Source: Pelobacter seleniigenes DSM 18267
GTDB lineage: Bacteria > Desulfobacterota > Desulfuromonadia > Desulfuromonadales > Geopsychrobacteraceae
Reading direction: 5' to 3'
Assembly (NCBI RefSeq): GCF_000711225.1
Contig: NZ_JOMG01000004.1
Span: forward strand, 186,001-250,000
DNA: 64,000 bases
Shown: in pieces, positions 57,578 through 64,000 of the stretch
Layout of the letters: each line of letters starts with the position of its first letter
Numbering within the stretch: position 1 is the stretch's first letter
The notes under the pieces: generated by a model
The model's database searches: none
Told to the model about the DNA's origin: nothing
Seen by the model: the letters and a program-made list of their open reading frames with translations, nothing else
Made by a program: the position numbers and the translations under genes

Positions 57578-57716
57578 TGCAGGGCGGGCAGTTGGGAGAA
57601 CCGCCTGCTGAGCCCAGGGCGGGTGAGCAGGACCGATGACTTTTGCAAGGACCGGTTAACGGGATATTTTCAATGCGTACTGAAAACGCAAACCAACCAC
57701 AAACAGGAGAAAAATT

Positions 57717-58193
57717 ATGAACAAACGAATGCTGACCATGGTGACTGTGTTGATTTTTTCTGTTGTTGCGCTGCCTCTGAGTGCTTTGGCCATGAAGGAT
57801 ATGAACCATGGCAGTGATATGAAAATGACCGGCGGCATGGCCATGAGCGACGATATGATCATGCTCCATGGCGATGAAGTCGATGGGGTTACGGTCACCG
57901 CCCACCTGATGGATGTCAAAAAAGCGATGGCTGAACACGGTATTGCCATGACCCACCATCTGATGGCCGGGTTCAAGGATGCCAGCGGCAATCCGGTGAC
58001 CGGCGGGCAAGCAGCCGTGAAGATCGAAAAGCCGGACGGCAGCATCAGCGGTCCGTTTTCAATGATGGCCATGGATGGAGAGTTCGGTGCCGATGTTAAC
58101 CTCGATCAGCCGGGAATGTATCGCTTTATTGTCGGCACCAAGCTGGCTGACGGCCAGAAACGGACCTTTCATCTTCAGCATGAGCTGAAATAA
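57717..58193 (+). CDS. Met/His-rich periplasmic protein, last gene of the efflux cluster
   Basis: A 158-residue exported protein. The signal peptide (1-25, ending PLSALA) is followed by a very Met/His/Asp-rich segment (MKDMNHGSDMKMTGGMAMSD) and then a YtkA-like or FixH-like beta domain (GKDASGNPVTGGQAAVKIEK-like region, ending LADGQKRTFHLQHELK). The Met and His clusters are typical ligands for Cu(I)/Ag(I). Its position downstream of cusCBA suggests a metal-carrying role like CusF, though the fold is different. A strong terminator follows. The gap of 139 bases after cusA may hold an internal promoter or processing site. Confidence 0.75.
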   Translation: MNKRMLTMVTVLIFSVVALPLSALAMKDMNHGSDMKMTGGMAMSDDMIMLHGDEVDGVTVTAHLMDVKKAMAEHGIAMTHHLMAGFKDASGNPVTGGQAAVKIEKPDGSISGPFSMMAMDGEFGADVNLDQPGMYRFIVGTKLADGQKRTFHLQHELK

Positions 58194-58235
58194 GCCGCAC
58201 GCTCTTTTCCGCACCATCTATCAGCTGTTTTTGTC

Positions 58236-58266
58236 AAAGCCCCTGCGTTTACGCGGGGGCTTTTTT
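58236..58266 (+). terminator. Rho-independent terminator of the efflux cluster
   Basis: GCCCCTGCGTTTACGCGGGGGC, with the stem flanked by AAA and a run of six T residues. It lies about 45 bases past the stop codon. Confidence 0.9.
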
Positions 58267-58405
58267 GCACAGGCATGCCCAAAGTCCAGTTATCCGCTAT
58301 ACTTTAATCAATGCTTGGAAAAGCGCTTGCAGAGCCCGTGGATGGGCGATCAGAGGTCATGATCGGTCCATACCTGGAGACCCCACAGCCATAAAGGAGA
58401 CAGCG

Positions 58406-59101
58406 ATGGTACTCAAAAACTTCTGGACTCCGCAAATCGAAGCAAAATTACACGCCTGGCACCAGATGCAACAGGTTGCCAATATTGAAAAACCAGCGCC
58501 CTGTTTCACCATTGCCCGGGAGTTCGGTTGCCAGGCCTATCCGTTGGCGGAGGAATTAACCCGCCGCCTGAATGCGCGGGTGGCCGGAGACCCTTGGGTC
58601 ATTATCGGCCGGCAGATTCTTGACGAAGTTGCCCGTCTGACCGGCTATACGGTTGAACAGATAGAAAAATCCCAGGATACGCCGTCGGCCCTCAAAGCGA
58701 TTTTCGCCATGTTTCTCGATCCGTCCACGGCTGAAGAGACCGAAGTTTTTACCCATATGCGCACCGTGATCCGGGGGTTTGCCCGGCGTGGCAATTGCGT
58801 CCTGGTTGGCCGCGGCGCAACCTGTGTCACCCAGGATCTGCCCAATTGTATCCATCTACGCCTGGTTGCCCCCTATCAGTTCCGGCTGGAAAAGATCATG
58901 CGGACGCACAGCCTCAACGAAACGGAGGCCAGGCGCTTCATCGATCTGCATCAGCAGCAGCGGGATGATTTCGTGCGCCGGTTCGCCTGCGACAATATCG
59001 ACGATGCCATGCTCTATCATCTGGTGATCAACAACAGCCGCATCAGTATCGAAGATATGGCCGCCCTTGCCGAGTTCTGGATGATTCGCCACACCACCTG
59101 A
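58406..59101 (+). CDS. Cytidylate kinase-like family protein
   Basis: A 231-residue protein of the cytidylate-kinase-like family (FTIAREFGCQAYPLAEEL at the start, VLVGRGATCVTQDLPNCIHLRLVAP in the middle). The usual P-loop of the family, rich in glycine (GSGGR-type), is here GCQAYPLA (residues 41-48), so nucleotide binding may be altered. A helical C-terminus resembles the lid. The substrate is unknown; true CMP kinase activity is doubtful. ATG 58406 has AAAGGAGACAGCG upstream; the longer ORF from 58265 overlaps the terminator. Confidence 0.8.
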   Translation: MVLKNFWTPQIEAKLHAWHQMQQVANIEKPAPCFTIAREFGCQAYPLAEELTRRLNARVAGDPWVIIGRQILDEVARLTGYTVEQIEKSQDTPSALKAIFAMFLDPSTAEETEVFTHMRTVIRGFARRGNCVLVGRGATCVTQDLPNCIHLRLVAPYQFRLEKIMRTHSLNETEARRFIDLHQQQRDDFVRRFACDNIDDAMLYHLVINNSRISIEDMAALAEFWMIRHTT

Positions 59102-59497
59102 GTGCCGTTGGCGAAAGGAAAGGCTTTCCTGCCACCAACAACAGGCGGCGCTGGTGGGCAAGAGTCCGACCGGGAACTGTTGCGAGTCGGGTGATTGCCC
59201 CGCGCTTGGAACCTCGCCGGGTGGCCGCCTGCCATTGCCTTTGCTCGCTTTTCCATGGGCTCGAGAAATCGTTGCAACCGTCTGTTGCTCCCGACCCATA
59301 ACCGGGTGGGGCGTTTTTTTGTCCGCTCTGCTTTTGCCGGGACCGCTGTTGTGCTATAAGTAGTCCCGTTTGCAAAAGTTCCGGATTTTTATCCCTTTGG
59401 ACAACACCACTCGCCCACCGATTTTCAGTTGACAGCCGAAGTCATGCCCGACTGGAAGAGGATCGTCAGGGTGCTGAATTAACAGGTTTAAGCTCAG
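59102..59497. other. Intergenic region before the ABC-F gene
   Basis: About 395 bases. It has a terminator near 59287, and a TATAAG -10-like box at 59355-59360 with a poor -35, possibly the ABC-F promoter. A 69-codon ORF (59154-59363) is not supported. Confidence 0.45.
59287..59320 (+). terminator. Probable terminator of the cytidylate-kinase-like gene
   Basis: GCTCCCGACCC and GGGTGGGGC form an imperfect stem around ATAACC, followed by seven T residues. It lies about 185 bases past the stop. Confidence 0.65.
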
Positions 59498-61420
59498 ATG
59501 CTGCAGTTAAAGAATATCGACAAGTTTTTTGCCGATCGACAGATTTTTAAAAATATCGACTGGCATATTCATGCCACGGACCGAATCGGGCTGTGTGGTG
59601 AAAACGGGGCCGGGAAATCGACTCTGCTCAAGCTGCTGGCCGGAATGGTCGACTGCGACGGTGGCACACTGCAGATGGCGAAGGGGACCACCTTCGGCTA
59701 TCTGCCCCAGGACGGCCTGGTCCACCGTGGCCGGCTGCTGTTTGAAGAAGCGCAGAGCGCCCTGGCCGATCTGCAGCAGATCGAACTGGAGTTGCGGCGC
59801 CTGGAGCACCAGATTGCCGCCAGCGCCGATCCTGTGGAACTGGAACGCTATGCCGAGTTGCAAAACCAGTTCGAGCAACGGGGCGGTTACCGGATGGAGG
59901 CCGAGGTTGGCCGGGTGCTACACGGGCTAGGCTTCAGCGAAGAGGATTTTTCCAAGCCCTGCGAGACCTTTTCCGGCGGCTGGCAAATGCGTATAGCCCT
60001 GGCCAAGTTGCTGCTCCAGCAGCCCAACCTGTTGCTGCTGGACGAACCGACCAACCATTTGGATCTGCCCGCCCGGGACTGGCTGGAAGATTACCTGCTG
60101 AACTATCCCCATGGTGTGGTGCTGGTTTCCCATGACCGTTTTTTCCTGGATACGGTGGTCAACCGGATTGTCGAAATCTGGAACGGTGAATTGACCGAAT
60201 ACCCCGGCAATTACAGCCGTTATGTTCAGGCCAGGGACGAGCGGGTGGCTGCTCTGAAAGCGGCCAAGCAGCAGCAGGACGAAGAAATCGCCCGGGTCGA
60301 GGCGTTCATCAACCGGTTTCGTTACCAGGCCAACAAAGCCTCCCAGGTGCAGAGCCGGATCAAACAGCTGGAAAAAATCGACCGGATTTCCCTGCCGCCG
60401 GAGCGCAAAAAAATCGGCTTCAGTTTCCCGCCGCCGCCCAAGGGCGGGCGCACGGCAATGAACCTGGAAAAAGCCAGTCAACGTTACGGCGACAAACAGG
60501 TTCTCAATCAGGTCGATGTGCTGATCGAGCAGGGTGAACGGGTTGCCCTGGTGGGCCCGAACGGGGCCGGTAAATCGACCCTGATGAGATTGCTGGCCGG
60601 CGTTGAAGCCCCTTCCGCAGGGCGCCGGACGGAAGGGCATAATCTGGCGCTGGCCTATTTTGCCCAGGACCAGGCTGCCGAGTTGAACCCGCAGCGGACC
60701 GTTTACAGTGAACTGTCAGCCGATTCACCGGTGCCCATGGTGCCGAAACTCAGGAATATCCTGGGAGCGTTTCTGTTCTCGGGAGACGATATCGAAAAGC
60801 CGGTCAGAGTCCTCTCCGGGGGGGAACGGAACCGCCTGGCCCTGGCCAAGTTGTTGTTGCGGCCCGCCAATCTGCTGCTCCTGGATGAGCCGACCAACCA
60901 TCTCGATTTGCAGTCCAAGGAAGTGCTCCTTGAATCCCTGAAAAAATATTCCGGGACGATCGTATTTGTTTCCCACGACCGCTATTTTGTCGATCAGCTT
61001 GCCAGCCGGGTGCTGGAAGTTGGCGGTGGCAAGGTCGAGTCTTATTTCGGTAACTATGAAGATTTTCTGCGCGCCAAGCAGAATCTTGGCGACAGCAGTC
61101 ATAGCGATAAGCGGGTCGAGCAGCAACTTGAGCGGGGGGCGGACCCGGTGTCCGCGGATAAAGAAGCCCGAATCCAGGAGCATCAGGCCCGTAAGGAAAA
61201 GCAGCGCCGTGAACAGAAACGGCAGCGCGACCTGGCAGAGGTCGAAGCGGTGATCGAACAGCTGGAAGATTCCCTGGGCCGGCTGGAAAAGGTGATGGCT
61301 GACCCGGAGCTGTATCAGGATCAGGAGCGCTGGCGCACGGTCAGCGCCGAGCACCGCGCTTTGCAAGAGCAACAGGAAACGGCCTACCTGAAGTGGGAAG
61401 AGCTGCAGGATCCGCAGTGA
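59498..61420 (+). CDS. ABC-F family ATPase (YheS/Uup-like)
   Basis: A 640-residue soluble protein with two ABC ATPase cassettes and no membrane helices. Cassette 1: Walker A GENGAGKST, signature FSGGWQMRIALAKLL, Walker B LLLLDEPTNHLDLP. Cassette 2: GPNGAGKST, LSGGERNRLALAKLL, LLLLDEPTNHLDLQ. An inter-cassette linker (about 245-320) forms the PtIM helical arm that reaches into the ribosomal E or P site. A C-terminal coiled coil (about 555-640) is Uup/YheS-like. It probably adjusts ribosome function in translation stalling. Antibiotic resistance is less likely. The start lacks a strong ribosome site. Confidence 0.93.
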   Translation: MLQLKNIDKFFADRQIFKNIDWHIHATDRIGLCGENGAGKSTLLKLLAGMVDCDGGTLQMAKGTTFGYLPQDGLVHRGRLLFEEAQSALADLQQIELELRRLEHQIAASADPVELERYAELQNQFEQRGGYRMEAEVGRVLHGLGFSEEDFSKPCETFSGGWQMRIALAKLLLQQPNLLLLDEPTNHLDLPARDWLEDYLLNYPHGVVLVSHDRFFLDTVVNRIVEIWNGELTEYPGNYSRYVQARDERVAALKAAKQQQDEEIARVEAFINRFRYQANKASQVQSRIKQLEKIDRISLPPERKKIGFSFPPPPKGGRTAMNLEKASQRYGDKQVLNQVDVLIEQGERVALVGPNGAGKSTLMRLLAGVEAPSAGRRTEGHNLALAYFAQDQAAELNPQRTVYSELSADSPVPMVPKLRNILGAFLFSGDDIEKPVRVLSGGERNRLALAKLLLRPANLLLLDEPTNHLDLQSKEVLLESLKKYSGTIVFVSHDRYFVDQLASRVLEVGGGKVESYFGNYEDFLRAKQNLGDSSHSDKRVEQQLERGADPVSADKEARIQEHQARKEKQRREQKRQRDLAEVEAVIEQLEDSLGRLEKVMADPELYQDQERWRTVSAEHRALQEQQETAYLKWEELQDPQ

Positions 61421-61485
61421 ACTCGGAAGATGTGGTGGTCTGGCTGCTTCAATAGCACTAAAAAGACCACGAAGAATCTGTTTGG

Positions 61486-61515
61486 TTGACAGTTTTCGTC
61501 GTTATTTACTAAATT
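61486..61515 (+). promoter_or_regulatory. Sigma-70 promoter of the DUF4388-like gene
   Basis: TTGACA (61486-61491), 18-base spacer, TAAATT (61510-61515). The -35 box is perfect and the -10 box matches 4/6; the leader is about 120 bases. Confidence 0.6.
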
Positions 61516-61644
61516 ATGATGGTTTTACACCAGCTGAGCTGAATGTCCTGGCGCTTTCAGGAATTCTGTTGATCTGATCATGGGGGGACAGGGGAGCTGC
61601 GTTGCGGTTTTCCTGCCGGTTTTTTGTCTTTGGAGTATACGTCA

Positions 61645-62610
61645 ATGATTCATCTGCCGCGCGGTGTGCCGGTTCGTCAGAACGTCAATCCGGCCAGAAT
61701 CAATCTGCCGGAAGCGATGGGGAAATTGCGTGGTGGCAGTTTTTCGGGGTATCTGTCTTTTCAGTCCCAACTCGGGTCCGGGGTCATTCTGTTCCAATCC
61801 GGGAGGCTGATCAGCGCTTTTTTCATTGATCGGGAAGAAAATCGGCGACTGATCGCTTACGATGCCATTGCCCGGATTTTCCATATTTCCATTCTCGGCC
61901 ATGCCACCCTCAATATCTATCGCATGTCTGACGACCTGGTGCTTTATCTCCATGCCTTGCTCCACGGGCGCTATTTGCATAAGCAAAAGCCTCTTCAGGA
62001 GATCGATGTGCGGGCCCTGCTGGATGATATTCGGCAGAATGAACTGAGCGTCTGTATTCGGGTCTTCAGTCAGGATAAGACAGCTCTGGTGTTTTATGAA
62101 GAGGGTTTTGCGCTGGGGTTTTTTCATGAGGGTGGACAGGACCTGCAGGCGACGGCTGATCTTTCCGCCTCGGTCGCTGCATTGCCCGGGGCCATCCTCG
62201 ATGTTCTGGAAATCCAGAGTACCGACCAACTCGTTCTGGCCGACCTGATGGGGTCTGCCGACCTGCATCCGATTTGGCAGCGCACCCGGAAAAACCTTCT
62301 TGAGGAACAGAATAAACGTGAGCAGAGCGCCATGCGTTCTTCCCAGGAAGCGCAGCAGCGACAGCGCCAACAGGTTCAAAACCTGATGAAAACCGTTGCC
62401 GGGACCTACCTTGGCAAGTTCGGGGTGACCCAGGTTGAAAAAGCTTTTGCCGTGGTCGGACCAACGGTCCAAGAAACTGAAATTGAACAGTTCTATCTTG
62501 AGCTGCAACGTTTGGCCCGGTTGGTGGCCAGTCAGGCAAAAATCAACGAGATGGTTCTGGAAATGCGCGCTCGGATGAAGGCAAACGAAGTTTCCGAAGC
62601 CCGTTCATAA
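61645..62610 (+). CDS. Unrecognised cytoplasmic protein with DUF4388/PATAN-like N-terminal region
   Basis: A 321-residue soluble protein. Residues 25-75 (MGKLRGGSFSGYLSF, then SGVILFQSGRLISAFF) look like the DUF4388/PATAN ligand-effector fold found in signalling proteins. The middle (about 105-200) repeats a similar alpha/beta pattern. The C-terminus (about 210-321) is helical, with a coiled coil around 225-250 (KREQSAMRSSQEAQQRQRQQ). No catalytic motif was found. GGAG nine bases before ATG 61645 decides the start. It has its own promoter. A role as signalling or polarity adaptor is possible but unproven. Confidence 0.6.
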   Translation: MIHLPRGVPVRQNVNPARINLPEAMGKLRGGSFSGYLSFQSQLGSGVILFQSGRLISAFFIDREENRRLIAYDAIARIFHISILGHATLNIYRMSDDLVLYLHALLHGRYLHKQKPLQEIDVRALLDDIRQNELSVCIRVFSQDKTALVFYEEGFALGFFHEGGQDLQATADLSASVAALPGAILDVLEIQSTDQLVLADLMGSADLHPIWQRTRKNLLEEQNKREQSAMRSSQEAQQRQRQQVQNLMKTVAGTYLGKFGVTQVEKAFAVVGPTVQETEIEQFYLELQRLARLVASQAKINEMVLEMRARMKANEVSEARS

Positions 62611-62708
62611 GCCCTGACCCCGGGATTGGCGCTGACCGATTTCGTCTTGCGGCGGCAATGGTTTTTTAAGGCAGAGCCTGCACTGGCCAGCGCTTCCGCC
62701 TTTTAGCT

Positions 62709-62755
62709 AGAATAAAGCTTTATTCTTGACCGCTGTCCGGTGTTTAGATTATACC
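62709..62755 (+). promoter_or_regulatory. Palindromic operator overlapping the promoter of the LivK-like gene
   Basis: A perfect 18-bp palindrome, AGAATAAAGCTTTATTCT (62709-62726), ends on the first base of the -35 box TTGACC (62726-62731). An 18-base spacer leads to TATACC (62750-62755). The layout suits repression of this gene by a dimeric regulator bound over the -35 box. Confidence 0.65.
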
Positions 62756-62817
62756 TAAAAAATTCTGTACATTAATTTAGCTATTCTCCTTCAACCAAAC
62801 TTTCAGGAGGCACACTC

Positions 62818-63933
62818 ATGAAGAAAATGACTGTCTTGCTTTCAACTCTTGCTCTGCTGCTGAGCATGACTGCAACAGGCTTTGCTGCCGACACCATCAA
62901 ACTGGGTGTAGCAGGGCCTCATAGTGGTGACCTGGCTCCTTATGGCATTCCGGCTATGCGCGCGGCTCAACTGGTGGTCAAGCAGGTCAATGCCAATGGC
63001 GGTATTCTCGGTAAGCAGGTTGAACTGCTGATTCAGGATGATCAATGTAAACCGGAGATTGCTACCAATACCGCAACCAAACTGGTCACCGACGGTGCCA
63101 ATGTTGTGCTTGGCCACATCTGTTCCGGCGCAACCAAGGCTGCCCTGGGCATTTACAAAGACGCCAAAATTCCGGTCATGTCTCCTTCCGCAACCAACCC
63201 GCCGCTGACCCAGAGTGGTGACTATCCGAACTTTTTCCGGACCATCGCTTCCGACGACATGCAGGCTAAAATGGCCGTCGATTTTGCGCTGAACAAGCTC
63301 GGTGTCAAGAAAATCGCCATCCTGCATGACAAAGGTGACTACGGTAAAGGTTTTGCCGAGTTCGCCAAAAAATTTGTGGAAGAATCAGGCAAGGCTGAAA
63401 TTGTCCTGTTCGAAGGAATTACTCCCGGCGCCATGGATTACAGCTCAATTATTCAGAAAGTTCGCCGCAACGATGCCGAGGCCCTGATTTTCGGTGGTTA
63501 TCATCCGGAAGCCTCCAAACTGGTTTCCCAGTTGGCCCGCAAGCGCGTCAAAGCGGCTTTTATCTCCGATGACGGCGTCAAAGACGACAGTTTCCTGAAA
63601 GTTGCCGGTAGCGCTGCAGAAGGCGCTTACATGACCGGTCCGCGCGACCTTTCCAAGATTCCGCTGAACGCTGAAGCCGTTGCCCAGTTCAAAGCTGAAT
63701 ACGGTTCCGAGCCGGGTGCATTCTTCCAGGAAGGCTATGCTGCCGCCCTGGCGTTGCTGAATGCCATCCAGAAAGCCGGTAGCACCGACTATGATGCCGT
63801 CACCAATGCGCTGCGTACCCAATATGTCGAAACTCCGGTCGGCAAGATCAAATTCGACGCCAAAGGTGATGCCGAAGGCGTTGGCTTCTCTGTTTACACT
63901 GTGAAAAACGGTAAATTCGTTGAGCTGCAATAG
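62818..63933 (+). CDS. Branched-chain amino acid ABC transporter substrate-binding protein (LivK-like)
   Basis: A 371-residue periplasmic binding protein. The signal peptide (1-23, ending ATGFA) precedes a mature type I periplasmic fold starting DTIKLGVAGPHSGDLAPYG. Family strings QVNANGGILGKQVELLIQDD, VLGHICSGATKAALGIYKDA and PVMSPSATNPPLTQSG are typical of Leu/Ile/Val-binding proteins. It would deliver branched-chain amino acids (or related ligands) to an ABC importer; livHMGF are probably just beyond the window. A strong AGGAGG ribosome site lies ahead. Its promoter carries a palindromic operator. Confidence 0.95.
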   Translation: MKKMTVLLSTLALLLSMTATGFAADTIKLGVAGPHSGDLAPYGIPAMRAAQLVVKQVNANGGILGKQVELLIQDDQCKPEIATNTATKLVTDGANVVLGHICSGATKAALGIYKDAKIPVMSPSATNPPLTQSGDYPNFFRTIASDDMQAKMAVDFALNKLGVKKIAILHDKGDYGKGFAEFAKKFVEESGKAEIVLFEGITPGAMDYSSIIQKVRRNDAEALIFGGYHPEASKLVSQLARKRVKAAFISDDGVKDDSFLKVAGSAAEGAYMTGPRDLSKIPLNAEAVAQFKAEYGSEPGAFFQEGYAAALALLNAIQKAGSTDYDAVTNALRTQYVETPVGKIKFDAKGDAEGVGFSVYTVKNGKFVELQ

Positions 63934-63968
63934 AGGCCGCGCGCTGTTACTGCGGTCTGTCGAGTAAA

Positions 63969-64000
63969 CCCCTTCAGGGGGCTGGTCCGTAACCAGCCCC
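63969..64000 (+). terminator. Hairpins after the LivK-like gene (cut by window end)
   Basis: CCCC-TTCA-GGGG (63969-63980) overlaps a larger perfect 9-bp hairpin, GGGGCTGGT-CCGTA-ACCAGCCCC (63978-64000), ending exactly at the window edge. The T-run, if any, is outside. The two stems share the GGGG and cannot both form. Confidence 0.55.

Overview
The window is about 57% GC by eye, densely packed, and looks like the chromosome of a delta-proteobacterium of the Desulfuromonadales type (Pelobacter, Desulfuromonas and Geobacter relatives). This rests on gene content: a long HflX, an E. coli-type LeuCD, an Fe-S D-lactate dehydrogenase, hemerythrins, a haem-sensor kinase and many Geobacter-like small proteins. 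It is an inference from remembered families, not from a database search. No rRNA, tRNA, CRISPR array, prophage or complete insertion sequence was seen.

Left part (1-18000): a tightly overlapping minus-strand operon for a caa3-type cytochrome c oxidase (ctaC-ctaD-ctaE-ctaG, the last cut by the window edge). Then come an aldo/keto reductase, a bacteriohemerythrin followed by a hemerythrin-GGDEF protein, a large beta-helix lipoprotein, a small methyltransferase, a chemotaxis receptor with its own promoter and terminator, and the branched-chain amino acid operon ilvB-ilvN-ilvD with a leader hairpin and a strong terminator.

Middle part (18000-38500): a hybrid histidine kinase with a periplasmic haem-binding motif, metC, and then a 600-base intergenic stretch with two separate palindromic repeat elements. 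An M42-like peptidase, a DUF486 membrane protein, patatin, TerC, parvulin, a flavoprotein and YchJ follow. After these come a DUF2779 nuclease whose second catalytic half looks eroded, a divergent LysR / DapB-like pair, an Fe-S D-lactate dehydrogenase, leuCD and fabI.

Right part (38600-64000): a long-form HflX whose N-terminal domain carries a JAMM-like metal-binding signature, a LysM lytic transglycosylase, a TPR-like membrane protein with an Smr protein, and a secreted glycine-rich repeat protein. Next are cysK, a dynamin-like GTPase, an unlisted 56-residue gene, an RNase E/G with a long arginine-island tail, and a copper/silver efflux operon (cusCBA-like plus a Met/His-rich periplasmic protein). 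The window ends with a cytidylate-kinase-like protein lacking a normal P-loop, an ABC-F ATPase, an unrecognised DUF4388-like protein, and a branched-chain amino acid binding protein whose promoter overlaps a perfect 18-bp palindrome.

The genes tie together as amino acid metabolism (ilvBND, leuCD, cysK, metC, LivK-like), oxygen respiration and oxygen/redox sensing (caa3 oxidase, hemerythrins, haem kinase), metal resistance and envelope maintenance. Most of the window is ordinary. The observations most worth a second look are the HflX N-terminal domain, the DUF2779 protein, the two palindromic repeats at 21743-22079, and the LivK operator palindrome.
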